Source of the DNA: Coturnix japonica
Lineage: Eukaryota; Chordata; Aves; Galliformes; Phasianidae
DNA length: 64,000 bases
Assembly (NCBI RefSeq): GCF_001577835.2
Contig: NC_029521.1
Location: forward strand, 16,685,605 to 16,749,604
Reading direction: 5' to 3'
A model generated the notes under the pieces. It was not told where the DNA came from. It did not search any database and saw only the letters and a list, made by a program, of their open reading frames with translations. This document shows positions 1 to 14,958 of this stretch, piece after piece. The position numbers were made by a program, and so were the translations under genes. The stretch's first letter is position 1, and the number at the start of each line of letters is the position of its first letter.

Positions 1-3000
1 TCCACCAGTAAATCTACCTCTGCATCCCTAGCTGAGTCAAACACTAAGTCTGATAGCAAACATCTACCCCTAGGTCTAATACAGATCTCCCAGCCAGCAA
101 ATGAACATAATGCAAGTTGCACTTTCCCAGTGGCTCACATTTGAAGCCTGTTTTTACGGGCAATACAGGCTTCCTACTCATGGGAGGAAGAAAGATCTAT
201 CAGCTACACAATATTGACTGGGCAGGGGTCATCCAGTAATGCCCACGCAATGCAGAAGATCCAGCCTTCCAGGGTGCACTTCCGGTGAGAACAGATGAGA
301 CAGGAAATGGGCCAGCCCACATGATAACATCAGTGTTAACTTTAGTAAAATGGTATAAACACAGCATCCTGTTCATGGAAAGATGGAGGAAGAAATGTTA
401 TTCAGAACTTGTATGACAATAATTACAGTTCCTCATTAAGGATCACGTTGCTGATTACATTTTCCAGTAATATTCAACAAGCCAAGCTTTTGTGCTGCAC
501 TTTAAAAAAACTGAAAGAACATTAATGCCATGAAACTTCCTGTCAAATCATTATTGAACTTTAAGAAATCATTTGTTGAGAATCTGCTTTTCAAGTGAGT
601 CTGTAACACTCTTTATTTACCTGCCTTAGCTGGAATAGCACCTTTAAGTTTATAAAATTCTCCTGATGTTTTTCAGCACAAAGGTTTTTAAATAACCTTT
701 TGATGGATTTTACTCTCAGAAAATTTAGCTGCCAGTCAATTAATTCTCAGTATGTTACCAACTATCAAACCTATCTTTGAAATGCCCAATAAACAAATAT
801 CCCAATGGTGCTTTTCTTATATTTCAGAATAATAACACATTGGCTTATCTACAGATCCAGACGTGAAAATAAACCTCCAAAAAGCATTATTTTGTGACAA
901 CTGTAGCCTACAACCAAGTTAGTTGGTTGTAAAAAAAAAGTGAATAGTTTCAGGCAAACAAACAAACAAAAAAAAAGCAATCAGTAAATATGCCTTTAAA
1001 ACAAACTATAAAAAGTAGCTAGGATTCTCAAAACTATAAAGAAATGTAAGTGAATGTTCGGGCTCCAAGTTTTTGTATTATTTTGGAATCAATGTTAAGA
1101 GTCAACCCAGAGCAATGCTTATTAAATTCCTTGAAGGAAAAAACTTCATTACATACAATTCCATAATAAGTGTCTGAAGTTTTAAACCCTCTATCAGATT
1201 GAAAAGTTCACTATGTGAGGTACAGTACACAAAATTTGCTTCTGCAGAAAAACAAATTGTAGATGTGCTGTTTTCCAGCAATGTTGCCTGGTCTTGCTAA
1301 AGATAAGACTCCTTCCTACCTTGTTACTCTCACTTATAATAGTTGAATTAGTTTCATAGGCTGTTTGGCTTCCTTCCTTTCTTCCTTGCTAAAATTAATT
1401 GCTCATGCCTGAATTTATCACCACCATCCTTCCTGAAACCAATAGCAAAACCAATTGTTGTTCCCAATCATGGAGTTGAATTTTCCATCTTTTGTCTTGA
1501 TTCTGATTTTCCATTCCGTTTGAGTTCAAGATGTGGTCAGTCTGGGCCAGACTGCTCAAGAAGTTTCAAACATTACACTGTAACACCATGGAAAGCTCAG
1601 CATTAATAGCAGACCAGCAAGGTCCCAGGCTGCAGCAAGTTAAGACTTGCTCAAATGCAACAGCCAGGAACACAGAAATAAAGGAAAGAAGCTGCTTACT
1701 TTCTAAAGACCCCAGGAGGTACAGAGGGACCTCCAGCAAGATCCCTTTGCCACCGTTGCCAACCCTTAAATAAGGTCTGGAAAGGGGCGGATCCTGCTCC
1801 ACTGTTTCTGGTCACTCAGATATATTGCATGCACCTGAGCTCCCCTGGATTAGCCCTGCCTTCCTGCCAGGTGCTCAATCACTGCTTCAGTCTGTGACCC
1901 AGCATTTCTGCTACAAACACAAACCTCTCTCAGCAAGCTATACATTGGTGCTTCTAGACTGAGACACAATCTATACCATAAATCACACTGCAATTTTTTT
2001 CCCTAATTATACAAGAGGGAATTCTAGAAAGTAATTGCAAAATCTGATGTGCAGCCTCACAAAGTAGCCTTCATAGATTCCTCTAGAGAGGCACATCCTG
2101 AGCAAGAGCCTTGCAGGTAATATGAAGAATCCCCTGTAGAAGCCATGTCCCCTTGACCAGAAGAGGAACACAGAATAAGTTCTATATATACAACAATAGT
2201 ATTTGTTACTAACCCCTTGAAACTGGATTCCTATGAAAGTAACAGGCAAGATTCTTTTTTCCTTTTTCATTTTCTTTTACTTTTTTTCCCCCCTCTAAGT
2301 CCAGGAGCAAATTTAAGATATCCACATCACATTCAAAACTAGTCCATATAGGAAATTTTAACTGCTGAACCCAGGTAAACTGACCCATGGAAATACTACT
2401 TAAATGTTAACTTACATTTGCAAAGTTTAATTAACATCATAGGACACAAAACTTTCAATTTCGCATGCAAAGGAAAAAAAAAAAAGAAAAAAAAAAGGAA
2501 TAATTGCAAAAAAATAAAAAATCTGAAGCCGTGCTATGGTGCAAAGATTGGAATTCTAAACAAGGCAGTTTGGACAAATACTTCCCTGAAGAAAAAATCC
2601 CATTTCTTAAGGAACTCTTTATTTACTATGTGAACTTCTATCAAAGCATCAAATGAATTTTGTGCAAAGCAGAAACATGCTACAAAAAGGCAATTGTACA
2701 AAAGTCTGTAATGTGGAAAGAAATGCATTGCCACTGAAGAAAAAAGAAAAAGAAAAAAGCAGTCTTCAATCTCCTGACTCGAGGACTAGGAGCAGAAGAG
2801 GCATGCTAACTATGAATGTCATAAAGATTCTATGTTATTAATCATTTCCAATTCTATTAAAGCCAGATGGCAACTCAATTAGATGTATCTTTTGCCTTTG
2901 TTACAGCCACCAAAGTTCTGCATTAGATCTCTCCCTCTACCTATTTCCCTTCTGAGCTTGTTCCCTGATCTATTTCAAGCATAATCATGTCATTTTATAT

Positions 3001-3138
3001 TTCTCCCTCATTCTTTCCAAATACTTCCCCTAAAGAGTCCAAAATGCCTTCACACTCCCAGTATGAAAAAAGTCCAAACACATCCTGGGTTTCCTTTTGT
3101 CTTCATTGAACAATCAACAACTTGAAGCAGTTGGTCTG

Positions 3139-3412
3139 GTCTTACTCAGTGTTTTCCACCAATGACCAGAATGAAGGAATAAACGTACCCTCAGCAAGCT
3201 TGCTGATGGTACGAGGTTGTGAGGAGTGCCTGACACACACAGAGGCTGTGCTGCCATTCTGTGAGGCCTGAATAGGCTGCAGAGTTGGGCAGAGAGGAAA
3301 CTGGTGAGGTTCAACATGGGCAAGTGTAGATTTCTACACCTAGGGAGGAATAACCATATGCATCAGTACAGTTTAGGGGCTGGCCTGCTGGATAGGAGCT
3401 CTCCAGACAGCT
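3139..3412 (+). mobile_element. CR1 LINE ORF2 fragment (post-RT region)
   Basis: The DNA follows the avian CR1 ORF2 segment downstream of the reverse transcriptase core. In one plus-strand frame it reads a decayed version of the family's leucine- and tryptophan-rich stretch, and the DNA around 3240-3350 (GCTGTGCTGCCATTC, then the GAGGTTCAACA-like stretch) is typical. It is 5' and 3' truncated and many substitutions and small gaps break the frame, so it is an old, dead copy. The edges are approximate. Confidence 0.7.
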
Positions 3413-6400
3413 AAACAAATTATTGAGAAGATACAGCTCTCCTCATTGAGACTGAACTAAGGAATGGTTAATTGCTTTGTGTTAATGCAAATCGGTTTGT
3501 TTTTTTGTTGTTGTTGTTTGCTTGTTTTTCCCCATTTAAATTTCTTTCTTCCATCACTTGAACTGGGATGCAATGCCATAGAAAGATTCAGAATTGGCTC
3601 ATGTAAAAAAATTTTAAAAAAAAGAAAAAAAAAAAAAGAGGGGGGGAGTAGGAGGGGTTCCAGGACAGAAAAATTCCTCTAGAAACCATTCTGTCAGAGT
3701 AAAATAGAACTCTGTTTTGCAGTAATCCAAATAAGGAATTAATTATAATAATTTTTTAAAAAGAAAAAAAAAAAAGGTAAAGTAACAGCAGACTTGTATA
3801 GAACAGGGATTTTTGACATTAGAATGGAACACATCCACCAAAATAAAGGTAGTTTGAGAGCCTAATTTTAGTTGCAGAGTGCAATATTCTTTATTTTATA
3901 GGCATCTGAAACCCAATATGAGAGCGAGGGGAATTTCTTCTTAAATGAAAACAGACTTTGGGGAGCAAGACTTGTTTGGTTTACATTTTTTAGTTGTGAC
4001 CTTTCTTGTGAGACATTGTGGTTTCAACAACTACATTATTGCTAATCTGTGCTGGAAATTTTAATGTATTGAGTTGGAAAGGGTTATTTCTGCCTTCATT
4101 GCATTGTTTTCCAAAGCTCTAAAGATTAAAAGAGACGATGAGGACTGTAATTTGTACACTAGGGGGAAATTTTCTAAAACAGTAATTTCAAGATAGGAAA
4201 TGAGTGTATATGATAAACTTGTAAAAATATTAGTATTAAGAAGCAGTTATGGTGTGTCTTCAATATTAACATCACACTGGAGGAAAACTGTAAAAGTAGG
4301 GGCAATAGGAAAGACATACAAACAACACCACTACAATTATTTACTGTGTCATGGACCAGCACTCTATGGTAGCTAAATACTGCAGCAAACTGAGCAAATG
4401 AAGTTTGCCTTTTGCCCCCCTGCAGATTTTGGACATGAATGTTTAATTTGGAAAAAGGACGGCCAAGCAAGACTTACTCATAAAAGGAAAAAAAAAGGAG
4501 TGTTTCCTTTTAAAAATGAATGTGTTTACAAAAGCTGGAGTCATCTGATATGCATCAGGTCAAAATAGTCAAAAGAGGGCGGGGGGAAGGGAATAAGCAA
4601 TTTCTTTTATATTTTTACATGCTAGGAGTAACAAAGAAAGTAAACAAGAGAAGTCTCTGGAAATGCTGAGACCCCTTCGAGGCTGAGAACTGCTACAATT
4701 ATACCAGTCACATTTACATCTGTGTGCAGCACTGTGTTCTGTGCTGGTACTGTTTCCCTCAGGGATTCTTCCAGATTCTCTGCCCTCAAGCTTCACTTCC
4801 TCATCCAAGGCCTCTCACAAATAATCACCCAGAAACATCCCCACCCAGATGTTCCCCAGCCTTCACCCACAGCTTGTACTATTGCAAAACCCTGCACTCC
4901 TCTCTCTTCCAGCGGGGCCTGATAGCCTGGATCTCTTTTCTCTTGGCCTGCTTGGGTCTGACTCATTTATCGTAAGTGTGTAACCAAAGTGTATTCTCAT
5001 ATAAAATACAAATGGAAGTGTCTTCCACAGCTCTCTGTATGCACACATGAGGAGGTGCAAATATTAACAGGAAGGAGATTAATTTAATGAAGGGAAGGGT
5101 TAGAATAATCTTGTTACCTGGTGATGCTTTGCTCCATCAAAGAAGGGCTGCAGCAGAGCCAGATATGTGCTCAAGTGTCATTTCAGAGGACTCCTCTTTT
5201 ATGGCCAAGTTGGCATATTTCTGTGGCAGCAAACACTGGTAAAAACTACAGACTGTTGGCCAAAAAATTTGATTAGGTTCTTCATTGACACTGGATTTTC
5301 ATATAATAAAAACACATAAAACCTTCATCTAGCTAAAAGACTATGTTACTGAGCTTTTTGACAGTAGTTGTAAATACCTTTGTTAACTTCAAAACTCACC
5401 CTTGCAGCATTCATTCACCTTCCCTTGAGAGGAGCAGCATTTGGTACAGAGATCAGTGGCTGGTATCCCTGCCTTTGGAGCCCCCAGGGTCCCTCACTCA
5501 GAGCCCTTAGCAAAGGAAAATGAGGCTGGGAAGGGCCTGGGTCCTCCCCACTCTCATCCAGTGCACACAACCCCTGAGAAACCTCTAGCAGCCCACAGCC
5601 AGTGCTACAAAAGGAAGGTGGGGATGCCTGGAAGAAGCAGTCACAGATTAAGCTGCAGCCAGCTGGGACACTTTTGACTTTACAGTTAAACATAAAAACA
5701 TGATGGTGCTGCACAGGGCTTTATCATCAGGCTTAATCCTAACTACTTGCACACACTGCCTTATTTGACTCATCATCAGTGGTCAGTCCCTCCTACAAGC
5801 AGCCAACAAAGATCAGAGTGGAACTGGGATACACCAAGAAGTATTTGCTTCTCTTAGATGCACACTGGTACCCCATATGCAGAGCCCTTACTTTGAGGTA
5901 GGCAGGTGGCAAGTTTGGAGAAAGAAAGGCAAAAGGGAGAGTGCAACATTCACATCAGGATTAATGCATATTTTAATTAGGATTAAAGCTAAAGATTAAA
6001 ACAGTTGCAGATTTTACCACAGCACCATTCTCATAGCAAAATTGCTTCCAGTCTGCCCTCTCATAAACCCAGAACCGATTAACATTGGAACAAAGGTAGA
6101 ACACTGAGCTCACTTACAAAGTGTACCTTCCGCATTGCAAGACAGTGAAGTGGAGAATATTGATGGTGCCAAGGCAGATCATGTCCTGCATTGTGCTTGC
6201 AAGGTGCTGTTGTGCAGGAGGCCAAACAGGAGCTGTGAGCTGAGCTTAGTGCAGAGAGGTAGCAGATCATGAAATCCCACCTGAGAATTTGCCATTTCTT
6301 GCTGTTTCATATTGTGTGTTCTGTCTGCATGGGCAGGCCAGAAGAATTTTTAGACATAAATTTGCTACTGGGAAATTTTTGTTAAAAAACATTCTATAGG

Positions 6401-9400
6401 TTGTGCACTGAAAACAGTAGCAGGAAATGTAACATGAAAGCAGTACAGTCACCAGGTACCACACTCAGAGTAAAACCAAAAGAGAATAAACAGTTTAAGT
6501 TTATGTGCTGTATGTCCCAAAGTTTCCACCTTAGGTTTCATGGGTTTAGACTCATATTTTCTTTTAAAAAGTATTTTGTCCTTTCACTACAAAAGAAGAT
6601 ACAGTGTCAGCAGAGGAAACTCAGCAGACAGAATACTTTCTCTATAGTCAGGTCAACACACACAATGAACTGAAAAAAACTGTACTGATAGTTTGGTTCA
6701 AACTTCTCCTTTTAACCTTATAATAAAAACCGGTAAAGCAATATTTCAGCATTTCCCACAACTGCTGAGTAAGTAAAGGCTAGAGTCTTTACTTGGGCAT
6801 CTGCCCATCCCTGGCTAATGGCTTTATCTACCATCTCTTTTGTGATAATTATTTGGGTGTCAGAATTAAACATGTCTAAATACACACTTTGATTTTTAAT
6901 CTGTTAATCTTAGTTTCTGTCATTGCAAGCTGATTCTTACCTGCACTTTTAATTTTATAGTTGCACATTCTTCTGGACAGAGGGAAATGAAAGGTGCTTT
7001 GCACTTAGGAGGACTACTCAATCATCACTAAGCAGTGGGTTAAAAATATACACTCTTGGTCCAATTATAATTAGAAGAAAATTTCCACCTATGCTGTCAT
7101 GTTCAGAGCTAGAATGTGGAATGGGACCAGATCCGGCTGCAGGGAGGGAAGAGCCAACCAGACATGGCAAGCAAAAGGAGATGCGGCTGGGATTGCTGAT
7201 GGTGTGTGCTCATGGCACTGCCCTGAAGAGCCCTGCTTAGTAGAAGCACAGCGATACATTCAGCACCAGATTGGAGGAAATATGCTGCTTTATTTTGTTC
7301 TCCTGTGCTGTCCTCTTTCCTTGTATTGGATGGGAGCCACTTCTGTGGCTGCTGAGAGCAGGGCCATGAAGAATGAAGTGCCTGCTTGCCATCTGTGTGC
7401 CAGATGCAGAAAAAAAATATTTCAGCTCACCTGTGGGCAAGCAGAAGTTCTTGGCTTTCATTCATTACAACTCAGATGTACTGCCAGCATGTGCTTTGGT
7501 TGCCAGAATTTCTCAGGGAGCACAGAGGGGATTTTCACACATGGGAGAATTTGCATACAGCAGTGTAAACATCCCAGCAGAGCAGGCTTCCAGTGACTTT
7601 TCCATCTGCCAGAACGGTGGAAGTTTCTAAAGCATGTGGCAAAAAAGCCCACAAACAAACAAATCCATTATAAAAGAGAAGGTTTCTTCTTTTATTGACG
7701 AAAACAGAAACCTCTCCAGGGCCACAAGACCTACTTCTATGCTTTTAACAATCAAACCTTATTAAAATGTAACACTTAGGCTATAACTTTGGAGGATAAT
7801 CCTTAAATGCTTAATACATAATACTTAAATATTTAACAGAATCACAGTAAGTATCTCTAAATGAAAACCAAGGATTGATGTATTCCCCTCTAATGTACAC
7901 AATGAATGCTAGAGAATTCCCCAAATTTCCTGCAGAAAACAGCAACTTCTTACTGTAACAGCCTGTCTGTCCATGGAAAGCTATCATGATCTCCTCAGCA
8001 ATGTGCCTGATGAAGACATATCCTTGCCTTGTTAGAAAATGAGCCCTGTTAGAAGGACAATGAGAAGATTGCCGCATCATTAGCACTGACTCATCTTACT
8101 TTTGACTGGTACGAGACACATTACAAATTAGCTAAGGCACATTTTAACATCCTAATCACTTTTCACTCTGTTTGTCCAGGTCAAACAGAGGGAAAAAAAC
8201 CCTCCTAAAACAAAGCCTTAAAAAACAACTTCTATAGCTTTGCAAGTTGTATCTCAGTGTTACAAAAACACCATGCCTCCAGAACTCCTGAATTTGGGTG
8301 GTTTACCAAAGTACATTTACTTTTGCTTTTGTTCAGTACTAGGGACTAGATGTTCCAGAGCAGTTCAGAATTTTCTGTCTCAGTCTTATGACTTCCAGTT
8401 CTTTCTTCAACCCCTAGTCTCACACCCCATGATCACTCCTAATCCCTTCCTCTTGCTTTTCACTTTTTCAGTGAAAAAGAAAGAAACAAAACTCTTGCAA
8501 CAAGATGAGTCTGCTTAGTCTGCCAACATACACTAATTCCTCATTATTTTCTATACTCCTATGGCTCAGCATTTAAATCCATTCTGTTGTCAGCTGATTT
8601 GGCCTTTTATACACCTTTCTATTTTAAAAGTTTAGGAAGTTTAACTTTCTAAAAGTATCAAAAAACTTTTGCCTAATATACAAAGCACACCTTGACAGCC
8701 AGTTCTTATCCTTTATCTTTCAGTGTTCTTATCTGACCTCATAATTTCTCCAGACAACTTAGAGAGATAACAGAAGTTTGATGACAAGCTTCAGTCTAAT
8801 GTACATAAAAGTGACAAGGGAGTTAATGTGCAATGGAAAAGGGAAATTAAGATGCTAGTAAAACCCCTAGGAATATGCCAGTGAACAGTAATGCAGGCCA
8901 TGGGAAAGACTGTTTAATCAAGAGCCATAAAAACTCTTGTAAAGTAAGAGCCACATTCTGTTTACTTTTTTCCACGCAAGCTTAACTTTTGATCTAAATC
9001 AATCCCCTATTTTTCTCCTACATGCTTTTTAAAGCTAGCAAGAAACTACTCCCTCAAATGACCCCATGTGAGCTCTCCAAGTCAGTGGTCATATAACATG
9101 AGATGTCACAGACAGTGTCTGCATCCACAAAGCAAACCAGCAACTTCAGCAAGAGTAAAAAGAACAGCACAGTAATGGACTTCTGCTTGTGGAGGGAAAC
9201 AAACAAACAAAACAGAAAAAAAAGAAAAAAGAAAAAACCCTCACAAAGTAGCTCACTAAATGGCTGATTTAGGCTCAAAAATAATAAAAGGGGTATTGCA
9301 AAATGAATAATGAATCTCAGATGTCTGTCACAAAGTGCTACCAAGAAGACAAGTATGAATGAATTTGCATCCTCAATAAAGCCTGCAGTTCCTCTTGTTT

Positions 9401-12400
9401 TCCTTTCTCTTTACTTGAAGTTAAGCCATGTGTCTACCAACAAACAACGGTTGAGGCTGTGGAACTGGCTTCACTTTAAGTCTTCAGGCTCAGGTCACAT
9501 CTAAATCTCAATCATTCTTCGTCTAAGACATTTCCTTCTCCAGCCAGCCAGCCAAAAATCCTGTCCTTGTTCTCATCATGTCAAGTGTTGCGCCATCCTT
9601 TTCTCAGAAGTTAACAAACACAGTGTTTTCCTGCTCCAGACTACATAGAAAGCAACCACGAAGACAGCTCTCTTATCTTTCCTCCATTGCTTCCTTCCAC
9701 TGTCAGCCCCTCATCGATACTATTCTGCCTATCTGCCAATTTATGTAGAAGGATCAGCCCCCAGGTCCACTCAGCCTGCTCATCATCACTGCTCTCAGCA
9801 AGTCATCTCTTGCAAAAACCCACATTCACGTGAAGCTCTCATTAAACAAATACAAAAGCATTTTGCTGTCATTCAAGGACAGACAGTCCCTTCTGTCACA
9901 ACACACAGACAGGAGTGCTAACCCAAATGTCCTCTCTATTTCCTTGCTCTACTTCTCCTTTCCCATCCGACTGCTTGGGCCTCCCCGTTATCTGGCTTTG
10001 CACTTTGTGTGTAAGTTGTGTTGAGAGGAGTAGAGGAGAGGCAGGAAGGATGTTGTAGACACCACTTTTACACAGGTAACAACAGAGGTCTTCATGCAGA
10101 AGCGTGCTTCCCAGACTCTGCAATAACAAACACACAGAGCACAGCTAGCAGAGGCAGATTTGTTCCTCAGTTCCACCTGTGATGCTGAGCAGTCAGAGCA
10201 GGGACGAAGCTCCCAGGCAACAAAACTCTTGTGCCTTAGAGCAAGCCCACACTCCAGCTCCCCTCAGCTTCCTGTCTGAGAAGATGTCAGGAGTGATTTC
10301 AGAGAAGAATCAAAGGTCTGTCAGCAGCCCACGCCTGCAGCCCCACAGCGTGATTCACAGCTACCCACTACACATTCTCCCTCTCATGCCTGGCTGACAC
10401 ACAAGTGAGTTCTTGGGGTCAGCAATCTCACAGCAGAGGCCAGGGAAAGGCGAGCAGCCACGTCACTGAGGGGAGGAGCAGAGCTGCTGCTGCTGCACAC
10501 TATGTTGTGGGAAACAGAGGGTCAGGGCTCCAGCATGTTCCAGGGCATCACCAGCCAATGTGGTAACTGCAGGAACATTGTCAAGATGAAGAAGTGCTCA
10601 CCTACCTGCTAGAAGGAAGTAATGGACAAGTGTTGCACTGAGAAAGGGGTTCTTCTTGGGATCATTGCTTCTCTTCCAGCTGTGAAGGCTGAGTGTTTCC
10701 TTAGAACAAGAGAAAATTCTGAAGTCAGATGTACTGTGAGTACCTGGCACAGACCAGCATGAAGCCAGCTGGATCGTGTCCCATGGAAACACACAGCCAC
10801 ACAGCCCTGGAGGCTGGTGGGGACCCCTGGGACCAGCTCCTTCATGCTCCTGCTCCCATCTGGCGTCAGAAGCATCTACAGACCCCAAGAAACTTTTGTC
10901 ACTTTGCTCATCTCAGGATGCTTATGGAATTTTTGTACTAGGAAAGTCAAATTTTTGAGGTAAAAGAAACAGGAGGTGGCTTAAACCAGCCTAAGCCATC
11001 ACTTGAATGCCTGCAACCAGAGAGACACTCAGGATATCTCCACCACAGACACATTTGCTCCTTGACTCATCTGCTTTCTCTGCATCCTCTGCCAGATGCA
11101 GATCACTATCTGCTGGAAAGCCACACAGCCTCTCATCTACATGCAAGAAAAAAAAAATCGCATAGCATCAAGAAGTCACTTGCACAATGATGACATTTTG
11201 TCCCAGACATCTTCATTATCTGTGCTGATCATGAAGGAACTGGGGGCGGGAGACATCAAAACCCTCAGCATGGAAAGCATTTTGGTTGACATTCCAGTAC
11301 AAACAGCTTTGCCTATTAGACTGTCACTAGAAGCTACAACATCAGTATTCAAATACACCCTGATCCAGATTTTCAGAAGACCATAAAGAAGATGAGCATC
11401 GCAATCCACTTTCACACATATGTACTGATTCACTCAGGATAAATCAACATATAGAGAGAGTAGGATGGAAGCTAGATTGTGGGTAAAGATGCAAAGTGAT
11501 CTGGTTAGGAAGTGGGAGAGGTAGGATTTTATTTCTTTGAAGTGCCTGGAGAATTTTTATCTTGTGAGAATCAGCAGGAATACTGCCAGCCTATTAAGTG
11601 ACGGTCAGACCAATTTCCTGGTCCTGCTGCTAATGCTTTCAGACATTGTCATCTGATATTTGGACAGTGATTCATCTTGTACTCATTAGTAGTAAAATAT
11701 TATTTTCCCCTTAATGATACCTCTAAGCTAAACTGGAAATAAAAGCATATTTGGAACCCTATGGGAATCATGTCTGATACAACTTTCTTGAGGAAGTCAC
11801 CTGGCAGATCTGGGCTTTGTACCCTCAAAAAGCCGCTGCTGCTTTACAGCAATTTACCTAATAATGCCTTAATGAGGAGACACAAAATACCCTCTTCCTC
11901 AAAGCATGAAGACTTAGACATTTTCTCAAATAAGTGTTAAATCAAACTGTTATACTTAAAAGAACATAGAATCTTTATTTGAGAGGATAAGATGGATTAT
12001 ATTGTTAATCCATTTTATTTGATGATTTTAGTAGTCCTACTTAAGCCTTTAATAGGAGATAGATGTTTCCAACCAAACTGAGTTAACAGGGAACACATTT
12101 CTAGCCTCTAAGTGAATACTTTGATGAGCACTCAAAAGTTACTCACTGTTGCAGTCCATTTCCAGTTTCCCCCCTTGTGGTTGTCCATGCCATTATGACA
12201 AGGTAAGCAATTTAGCGCTAAGTGGTTGTAGTGGATTATTACAATCTCCTTTCACAACCTCACTGATCATTCAGCAGCACACCTTGAAGCATCCTCCACC
12301 TCTTCCATAAGTCACACCCCACAGCCCTGCTGTTCCAACCACCTTTCCTTCTGCACAGTGCCCAGCTCCACACCCTGTTCGTCATTTCCTTGTTTTCCAC

Positions 12401-12716
12401 ATCCCCCATAGTTTAGCTTGTTTTCTAATCAAAGTAATCCATCACAGTTTTGTCTTCCTCCTCCCTAAGGAAAACAGTAGCATCCAAAGCTATTTAAATC
12501 TTTCTTCACAGGAATCAGAACGCTGGTGCTGGTTTGAGGATATATTTTATTAACTTAAAGAAAATAAAAGGCAGTTATACCAGAACACAGCCTTCCTTTG
12601 GTCTCAAAGTCAAAACTTCTTTAAAAGCTGAATAGCAGCACTAAGAATCTCCGCTCTGATTCTGAATCTTTTTGCACAAAGCAGCATCCCAGGCTGTTGA
12701 ACTCTAAGTTCTTGAA

Positions 12717-12925
12717 ATCATAGAATCACCAAGATTGGAAAAGACCTCTAAGATCACCCAGTCCAATCACTCACCTACTCATGCCCCTTAGTACAACATC
12801 TAAATGTTTTTTCAACGCCTCCGGGGATGGTGATTCAAGCACCACCCTGGGTAACTTGTTCCAGCATCTGACCACTCTTTCAGAGAATGTATTTTTCCTA
12901 ATATCCAACCTGATTATCCCCTGGT
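12717..12925 (-). mobile_element. CR1 LINE 3' end fragment
   Basis: The plus strand begins with the reverse complement of the CR1 3' tail (ATCATAGAATCACCAAG at 12717), followed by GACCTCTAAGATCACC and further CR1 3' UTR words (CTCCGGGGATGGTGATTC, TTTTTCCTAATATCCAACCTG). The element therefore lies on the minus strand with its 3' end at 12717. It is a short 5'-truncated copy, as most avian CR1s are. It has noticeable divergence from the family sequence I remember, so it is not recent. Confidence 0.85.
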
Positions 12926-14932
12926 ATAAATGAAATGCAGACCACCTCCTATTTCACCACATTTCCAATAGCTTTTAGACTCCTCTCTGATTCTGTTCTG
13001 CAAAGCATGTTACTGAGAGCTTCTTTGCTCAGTCTCATTCGCTCCCTTCTTTGTGCATTACATGGTTGGAGATTACAGTAGCCTTCAGAAGAGAACACAG
13101 TTCAACAAAAGAGCTTTGTAGACCAAACTCATATAAACTATCATAACCTCTTCAATAAAGAACTGAAGATTAGTTTCAACTCTGATTATGTGATATTTTC
13201 CTTGTTACGTAGCACCTACAATTATGATTTCTGTCAAGATAGAATATGTATTCAGGGCAGATTAAGCAAGTAGGAATCACATTACTTTATATATTGCAAA
13301 ATAATTATTGGCTATTAAAAAAAACCACAGCAATTAGGGGAGGAACTCTGTTCATGTAAAACAAACATAAGAGAGATGATGATTCAGGAGTTGTGAAGTG
13401 TTTAACAACCAACTGTTTTAAGGAATGGGTGGATGCAAATAGTTGCTCTCACCTTTTTTGCTCCACTCAAAGACAAAAGCAATGTTTCTCATGATTTCTA
13501 GGCCCAAAACGAGTCTCCAGTAAAATGAGAGCCTAGTGGTAGGAATTTCATTATTTTTGACATCTGGTTTATGTGAAATCAATGTACCAGTTGTGTGCAG
13601 CAGCCTCAAAACAGACTAAATTCCCTGAAAATACCTGATCATCCTTCTAAGGAAACTGAAGGATTAATATAACCTGAGAACCCACATTACACATACATGA
13701 AAAGTTTTTCATTAACGACATTACCAGATGAAAAATATATGACATGCAGAAAATAGAAGTCAGGAATGGGTGCATCTATGCTGTATCAGTATTCTGAGTA
13801 AGGAAATGTAAAGGAAGAAAGGAAAACACACTGTCTTAATTTCGGAGTTGAAGCAGGAGAACATATCCTCTAGAGATGATGTCATACAAATCAAATTCTC
13901 ACATAGCAGATAGGTGCCATTTTTTCAGAACAAAGCTCTTATTTGCTGAGTAGTTGCATATTTGAATCACAAAAAGTAATTAAGAAATCTGTATTGAGTT
14001 TAAAAGTCTCAACTTTAGAAAAGTAAACAATCATGTGATTCATTTAAATTTTCAAAATTAAATACTTCTGGTGTTGTTTATGAGTTAAGATAATAATTTT
14101 TTAACAATATAAAATTTAGAAATGCAAAGGAACAGAAAGCGCTACTTGCCTTTTGAGAAAGAAAAATCCCTCCCTTAGTTTGTTTCCAAAAGACTGTTTC
14201 ACCAAGGTGAGATGAAGTCAGAGAAAGTTTTTCCTGTGATGTAAACAGCTGTTTCTGAATAGTTCTGCACATCAGCATACTCCTCCCTGTGTAGCCCAGG
14301 GAAGTGGGAAAGCAAGGCTCTTCCTCAGTGAGGCAAGTGGAGACATAAGAACATGGACTCTGTTCCAGGCTTGAATCTGTCCCCCTTGAAAGCTCTTCTG
14401 CATCTGCCTGGATGCCATCGAGCTGTAAACCCACAGAGCCACAATTAAAAAAAACAAGTTACTCCTACACAACAGTATGGGCCTCTGGTAGGACACAAGA
14501 ACATGAGAATAGAAACAGCAAGTGCTGTGTGGAAGGAGCTGGTGGACAGAGGAGTAAGAAGTACTAGTAGGTAGCAGCAGTGGAGATATGAGATAAGGTG
14601 AAACAAAGATAAGGAAAAAACAGCTCTCAAAAGACAATTATAGCAATGAAACAAAGTTCTGCATTCCAATGGATTCATAATGTTAAGTTGCTGCTTCCAC
14701 TTCAGAATGAATTTTAAATACGTGAAATTTATTTCTTATAGAATCTGCGCATATCATGAAGCTGTACTGGCCAGCTTTAGCTCCATTAGAGAAAAGGGCT
14801 GCTCAGCACATTTTGTGCTTCAGCTGCAGCAGCTTCACAATCAGAAAGCATGTGTGCCACTTGAAGCTGACTATCTGTGACCTTTCTTCTAAATCTTCCC
14901 TGTGGACTGGTTGATTATCCTTCAAAACCCTG

Positions 14933-14958
14933 AAAATAAATAAATAAATAAATAAAAA
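14933..14958. repeat. (TAAA)n microsatellite
   Basis: About six uninterrupted TAAA units flanked by A-rich sequence. No retroposon body is recognisable next to it. Confidence 0.9.
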
